DNA of 64,000 bases from CAVXZE01 sp964615365. GTDB taxonomy: Bacteria; Myxococcota_A; UBA9160; UBA6930. Shown here in pieces: positions 61,200 through 64,000 of the stretch (position 1 is its first letter; each line of letters begins with the position of its first letter). The stretch is taken from NCBI GenBank assembly GCA_964615365.1, contig CAZTOU010000019.1:1-64000 (forward strand). The letters are read 5' to 3'. The notes under the pieces are model-generated. The model ran no database searches. It had not been told where the DNA came from and worked only from the letters and a program-made list of their open reading frames with translations. A program made the translations under genes and the position numbers.

Positions 61200-61952
61200 A
61201 TGGAAGCAGGCGAGAAGGCTCCCGGATTCACCCTGAAGGATCAATTCCAGCGTGAGATCTCTCTCGCGCAGTTCAACGGGCGGCGTCACGTGCTGCTTCT
61301 ATTCTATCCCCTCGACTACACACCCACCTGAAGCGTGGAGGTTCCGGAGGTGCAGGCGCTCCTGCCTCGCCTCCGGGCTGCACACACCCAGGTTCTGGGT
61401 GTCAGCGTCGACAGCATGTACTGCCACGCAAACTGGGCCAAGGATCTCGGTGGCATCTCCTTCCCGCTCCTGGCGGATTTTCACCCCAAGGGCGAGGTGG
61501 CGGCCAGCTACGGTCTGTATCTGGACGGGGCCGGGATCACCGATCGCGCCACCGTGCTGATCGATGCGGCAGGCGTGGTTCGCCACGTCTCCTCCGTGGG
61601 CCCTGGTGGCCAGCGGGATATCGGAGAGCTCGCGGCCGAGTGCGAGCGGCTGGACGCGAGCTACTCCGGGCCGGTCGAGGACTTCGCCGATCCGCCGGGG
61701 CTCTCCGGGGAAGGACTCCTCTACGTGAAGAGCAGCTGCGGCTTCTCTCGGGCGGCGTTGCTCGCCCGCGACAACCTTCACCTCGGGGAGCGCGTGGCGG
61801 TGAGCAACGTCAGCGAAGACACCGCCGCCCGTGAGGCGTTGGTGCGGGTGAGCGGGAGCGAGCAGGCGCCGTGCCTGGTGATCGGCGAGGAGAAGATCCA
61901 GGAGTCCGCCGACATCGTCGCACGCCTGCTGGAGGCGACCGCGCCGGTCTAG
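61200..61952 (+). CDS. peroxiredoxin-glutaredoxin fusion, probable selenoprotein (in-frame TGA)
   Basis: ATG 61200 (GAGGAGGAG upstream) opens a frame with an in-frame TGA at 61329-61331 (codon 44) and no other stop before 61952, giving 250 residues if read through. Residues 1-155 are a peroxiredoxin: GEKAPGFTLKDQF, FYPLDYTPT, then TGA exactly where the peroxidatic Cys of PLDFTPxC belongs, then VLGVSVDSMYCHANWAKDLG. Residues 165-245 form a glutaredoxin-like domain with SSCGFSR (CGFS) and a cis-Pro QAPCL. A hairpin starts 12 bases after the TGA. A selenocysteine peroxidase reduced by its own glutaredoxin is the best reading. A nonsense mutation or base error is the alternative; selA/selB/selC are not in the window. 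Confidence 0.8.
61344..61376 (+). promoter_or_regulatory. candidate bacterial SECIS-like hairpin
   Basis: Immediately inside the coding region, 12 bases after the TGA, CCGGAGG (61344-61350) pairs with CCTCCGG (61370-61376) and GCAGG (61352-61356) pairs with CCTGC (61361-61365), with a CGCT apical loop. A single bulged T lies on the 5' side and CTCG on the 3' side. The loop begins 26 bases after the TGA, inside the window usual for SelB-binding elements. The loop lacks a clear GG/GU start, so this is suggestive only. Confidence 0.55.
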
Positions 61953-62065
61953 CTGCGAATCCCAGGAACGGTCTTCAGCCTGGCTGAGGGGGACTATCCC
62001 AGGGGGCGGGAGCCCGTGTTCGGGTCATCTTCTCGGGGGCGCCCCCTGGTGGGAAAGCCGTGGCA

Positions 62066-62094
62066 AATGCGGTATATCGCCCCATAATGCAGTA
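62066..62094. promoter_or_regulatory. 20-base-phased direct repeat upstream of the NtrC-type gene
   Basis: AATGCGGTA at 62066-62074 and AATGCAGTA at 62086-62094 are 20 bases apart (two helical turns) in a locally AT-rich stretch 82-110 bases before the response regulator start. Phased direct repeats can be sites for a dimeric activator. GCGGTATATCGC at 62070-62081 is also near-palindromic. No consensus sigma-54 or sigma-70 promoter is obvious. Confidence 0.25.
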
Positions 62095-62175
62095 ATATGC
62101 CGCAGTTTCCGGGGCCAGGTGATCCTACCGAGACGCTTCGGCCTGTGACGGGAGCCGCCCGGATGGCAGGATGCG

Positions 62176-63546
62176 ATGGAAGAGGCTCGCACTTTACTCG
62201 TCGTAGATGACGACCTCGCAATGCGGGAGATGCTCGTCTCGCTCTTCGAAGAGCGCGGCTTCTCGGTCGACCAGGCGGCTTCCGCCGACGAGGCGCTGGA
62301 ACGCCTCGGCGACGTCGAATACGACGTCGTCCTGAGCGACATCAAGATGCCGGGTCGGTCGGGGATCGAGATGGTCGGGGAGATCCGGGAGATGCGCCCG
62401 GCGACGCCGGTCGTGCTGATGACGGCCTTTGGGAGCATCGATTCGGTCATCGAGTCGATGCGCGCCGGCGCATTCGACTACATCACCAAGCCCTTCGAGG
62501 CGGAATCGGTGATGCTCACCATCGACCGCGCGATCGAGCGGCGCGCCCTGGAGGAGGAGAATCGACGCCTCCGGCGCGCGGTGGACCAGACCAGCGCTTT
62601 CGGCGACCTGATCGGCTCGAGTCCGGCGATGCGCGAGATCTTCGCCCTGATCAAGAAGGTCGCCCACGGTCGCGCCAGCATTCTCATCACCGGGGAGAGC
62701 GGAACCGGCAAGGAGGTGGTCGCGCGAACCATTCACTACCACGGATCGCGCGCCTCCAATCCGTTCATCCCGATCAACTGCACGGCGATTCCCGAGGGCC
62801 TGCTGGAGAGCGAGCTATTTGGCCACGTCCGCGGGGCCTTCACCGGCGCTCACACCTCCAAGCAGGGGCTCTTCGAGAATGCCAAGGGAGGGACGCTGTT
62901 CCTCGACGAGATCGGCGACATGGGTCTCGGTCTCCAGAGCAAGCTGCTCCGCGTACTCCAGGATCGGGAGATCCGCCCGGTCGGATCGACCCAGTCGACC
63001 AAGATCGACGTGCGAATCGTCGCCGCCACCAACAAGAATCTGCAGAAGGAGATGGAGGAGGAGCGGTTCCGCGAGGATCTCTACTATCGCCTCAACGTGA
63101 TCCCGATTCACATTCCACCGCTCCGCGAGCGCCCCGAGGATCTGCCTCCTCTGGTCGATGCGTTCGTGAAGAAGCACTCGGACGGTGCGCGTCGACACCT
63201 CACCCAGGCGGCGATCCAGCGGCTCATGGAGTACCCCTGGAAGGGGAACGCCCGGGAGCTCGAGAACGTGATCGAGCGAGCCCTCGCCCTGTCCAGCAGC
63301 GAGCAGATCGACGTGGCCGATCTTCCCATGACCGACTCCGATGACACCATCGGAAGGGACGCCGCCGACGGGTTCCCGCGCGGCATCGCCCAGCGCCGCC
63401 TGAGCCTGCGCGAGGTAGAGGACCTCTACATCGAGGAGGTCATGCGGCTCACCGGCGGCAACAAGGTCCAGGCCGCCAAGATCCTGGGGATCGATCGCAA
63501 GACGCTCTACCGCCGCGCTGACAAGAGCGTTCGCAGGGAAGCGTAG
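62176..63546 (+). CDS. NtrC-family sigma-54-dependent response regulator
   Basis: This 456-residue regulator has a receiver (phospho-acceptor Asp55 in VVLSDIKMPG; Lys in ITKPF), an AAA+ sigma-54 interaction domain (Walker A GESGTGKE, GAFTGA loop in RGAFTGAHT, Walker B LFLDEIGD, DVRIVAATN) and a C-terminal Fis-type helix-turn-helix (KVQAAKILGIDRKTLYRR). It should activate sigma-54 promoters upon phosphorylation. No kinase gene adjoins; the hybrid kinase at 987-2500 is far away. The universal stress protein gene starts 11 bases after its stop, so both are probably one operon. Confidence 0.95.
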   Translation: MEEARTLLVVDDDLAMREMLVSLFEERGFSVDQAASADEALERLGDVEYDVVLSDIKMPGRSGIEMVGEIREMRPATPVVLMTAFGSIDSVIESMRAGAFDYITKPFEAESVMLTIDRAIERRALEEENRRLRRAVDQTSAFGDLIGSSPAMREIFALIKKVAHGRASILITGESGTGKEVVARTIHYHGSRASNPFIPINCTAIPEGLLESELFGHVRGAFTGAHTSKQGLFENAKGGTLFLDEIGDMGLGLQSKLLRVLQDREIRPVGSTQSTKIDVRIVAATNKNLQKEMEEERFREDLYYRLNVIPIHIPPLRERPEDLPPLVDAFVKKHSDGARRHLTQAAIQRLMEYPWKGNARELENVIERALALSSSEQIDVADLPMTDSDDTIGRDAADGFPRGIAQRRLSLREVEDLYIEEVMRLTGGNKVQAAKILGIDRKTLYRRADKSVRREA

Positions 63547-63557
63547 GAGGGAGGACG

Positions 63558-64000
63558 ATGACACCGGTGCGCGTGATCCTGGTTCCGGTGGATTTCTCTC
63601 CGCACTCGGATGCTGCGCTGGATCAGGCGTTGGACCTCGCCAAGGCGCTGGGTGCGAGGATCCATCTGCTTCACTCCTATGCGGTTCCGGTTCGGGGCGT
63701 GATGCCCTACGACTTCGCCATTCCCGACGGCGTGTGGGATGGAATCCACCGCGCGGCCGAGAGCAAGCTGGACGAAATCCGACAGAAGGTCACGTCGGAG
63801 GGGGTGGAGGCGAGCACCGAGGTGAGCGCCGCGCTGCCCAGCGAGGCGATTCTGGCCGCCGCGGGAGAGCTCGGTGCCGACCTGATCGTGATGGGGACAC
63901 GCGGGCACACGGGTCTCAAGCACGTCCTGCTGGGGAGCGTCGCGGAACGGACCATTCGACTGGCTCCCTGCTCGGTCTTGACGGTGAAGGAAGCAACGGA
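63558..64000 (+). CDS. universal stress protein (UspA family), truncated by window edge
   Basis: ATG 63558 (GGAGG upstream) opens a Usp domain beginning VRVILVPVDFSPHSDAAL and containing the ATP-binding pattern GTRGHTGLKHVLLGSVAER, followed by APCSVLTVKEA. About 147 codons are present and no stop is reached, so the C-terminus lies beyond the window. Usp domains of this length are usually near their end at that point. Usp proteins bind ATP and help stress survival. Placement after the NtrC-type gene suggests shared transcription. Confidence 0.92.
   Translation, partial: MTPVRVILVPVDFSPHSDAALDQALDLAKALGARIHLLHSYAVPVRGVMPYDFAIPDGVWDGIHRAAESKLDEIRQKVTSEGVEASTEVSAALPSEAILAAAGELGADLIVMGTRGHTGLKHVLLGSVAERTIRLAPCSVLTVKEAT

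Noticed and set aside
61335..61952. independent gene starting at GTG 61335
   Set aside because: It would lack the first third of the peroxiredoxin fold, including the thioredoxin-fold strand before the active site, while upstream codons in the same frame encode exactly that part with a strong ribosome site.

Overview
The window is a GC-rich bacterial chromosome segment, dense with genes on both strands and with frequent GTG and TTG starts. No rRNA, intact tRNA, CRISPR array, phage or intact insertion sequence was found. The mix of parts (NtrC-type regulator, PilZ and cyclic-nucleotide modules, RsbU-type phosphatase, a PEP-CTERM protein, F420/LLM oxidoreductases, corrinoid enzymes, MMPL pump, bacterial GlnRS) suggests a Gram-negative, free-living, probably uncultivated deltaproteobacterial-type lineage (Myxococcota/Binatota-like). 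That placement is inference only. A 100-base N gap and several apparent +1 frameshifts at G/C homopolymers mark this as a draft, probably metagenomic, assembly.

Layout. 0-0.6 kb: two truncated signalling genes (GGDEF, PilZ) joined head to head. 1-5.6 kb: hybrid histidine kinase, PilZ-cNMP protein, SHOCT membrane protein, orphan URO-D-like methyltransferase. 5.8-10.8 kb: TPR glycosyltransferase, carboxylesterase, membrane protein, cNMP protein. 11.1-14.1 kb: RsbU-RsbW fusion, STAS protein, MlaF-like ATPase. 14.1-22.5 kb: glycogen phosphorylase, YchF-like GTPase, Tat aldo/keto reductase, sirtuin, MMPL transporter. 22.5-32.4 kb: an exopolysaccharide locus resembling poly-N-acetylglucosamine (Pga) systems but differently built: TPR/porin, synthase, small membrane protein, degenerate and active-looking deacetylases, separate glycosidase-like protein, and an ATPase-receiver-GGDEF-like regulator in the operon. 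32.5-42.8 kb: sensor, SGNH hydrolase, DUF3604 protein, enolase-superfamily and amidohydrolase pair, PEP-CTERM protein, TetR regulator. 43-47.3 kb: methyltransferases and a glycosyltransferase. 47.4-57.2 kb: a co-directional run of MFS transporter, two LLM oxidoreductases, URO-D methyltransferase, corrinoid protein, homocysteine methyltransferase, B12-type radical SAM enzyme and ThDP enzyme. 57.2-64 kb: GlnRS, isocitrate-lyase-family enzyme, SDR, a peroxiredoxin-glutaredoxin fusion, an NtrC-type regulator and a universal stress protein cut by the window edge.

How the parts may work together. The Pga-like operon, its embedded degenerate signalling protein and the PilZ/GGDEF pieces point to regulated matrix production; the PEP-CTERM protein fits exopolysaccharide-linked export. 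The 47-54 kb operon has the three parts of a corrinoid methyl-transfer chain (substrate methyltransferase, corrinoid carrier, homocysteine acceptor enzyme) between two F420-type oxidoreductases and next to a transporter, so it is a candidate catabolic or scavenging pathway for an unknown methylated compound.

The most striking single gene is at 61200-61952. An in-frame TGA sits exactly at the peroxidatic cysteine of a peroxiredoxin fused to a glutaredoxin domain, and a strong hairpin begins 12 bases after the TGA. This fits a selenocysteine peroxiredoxin.
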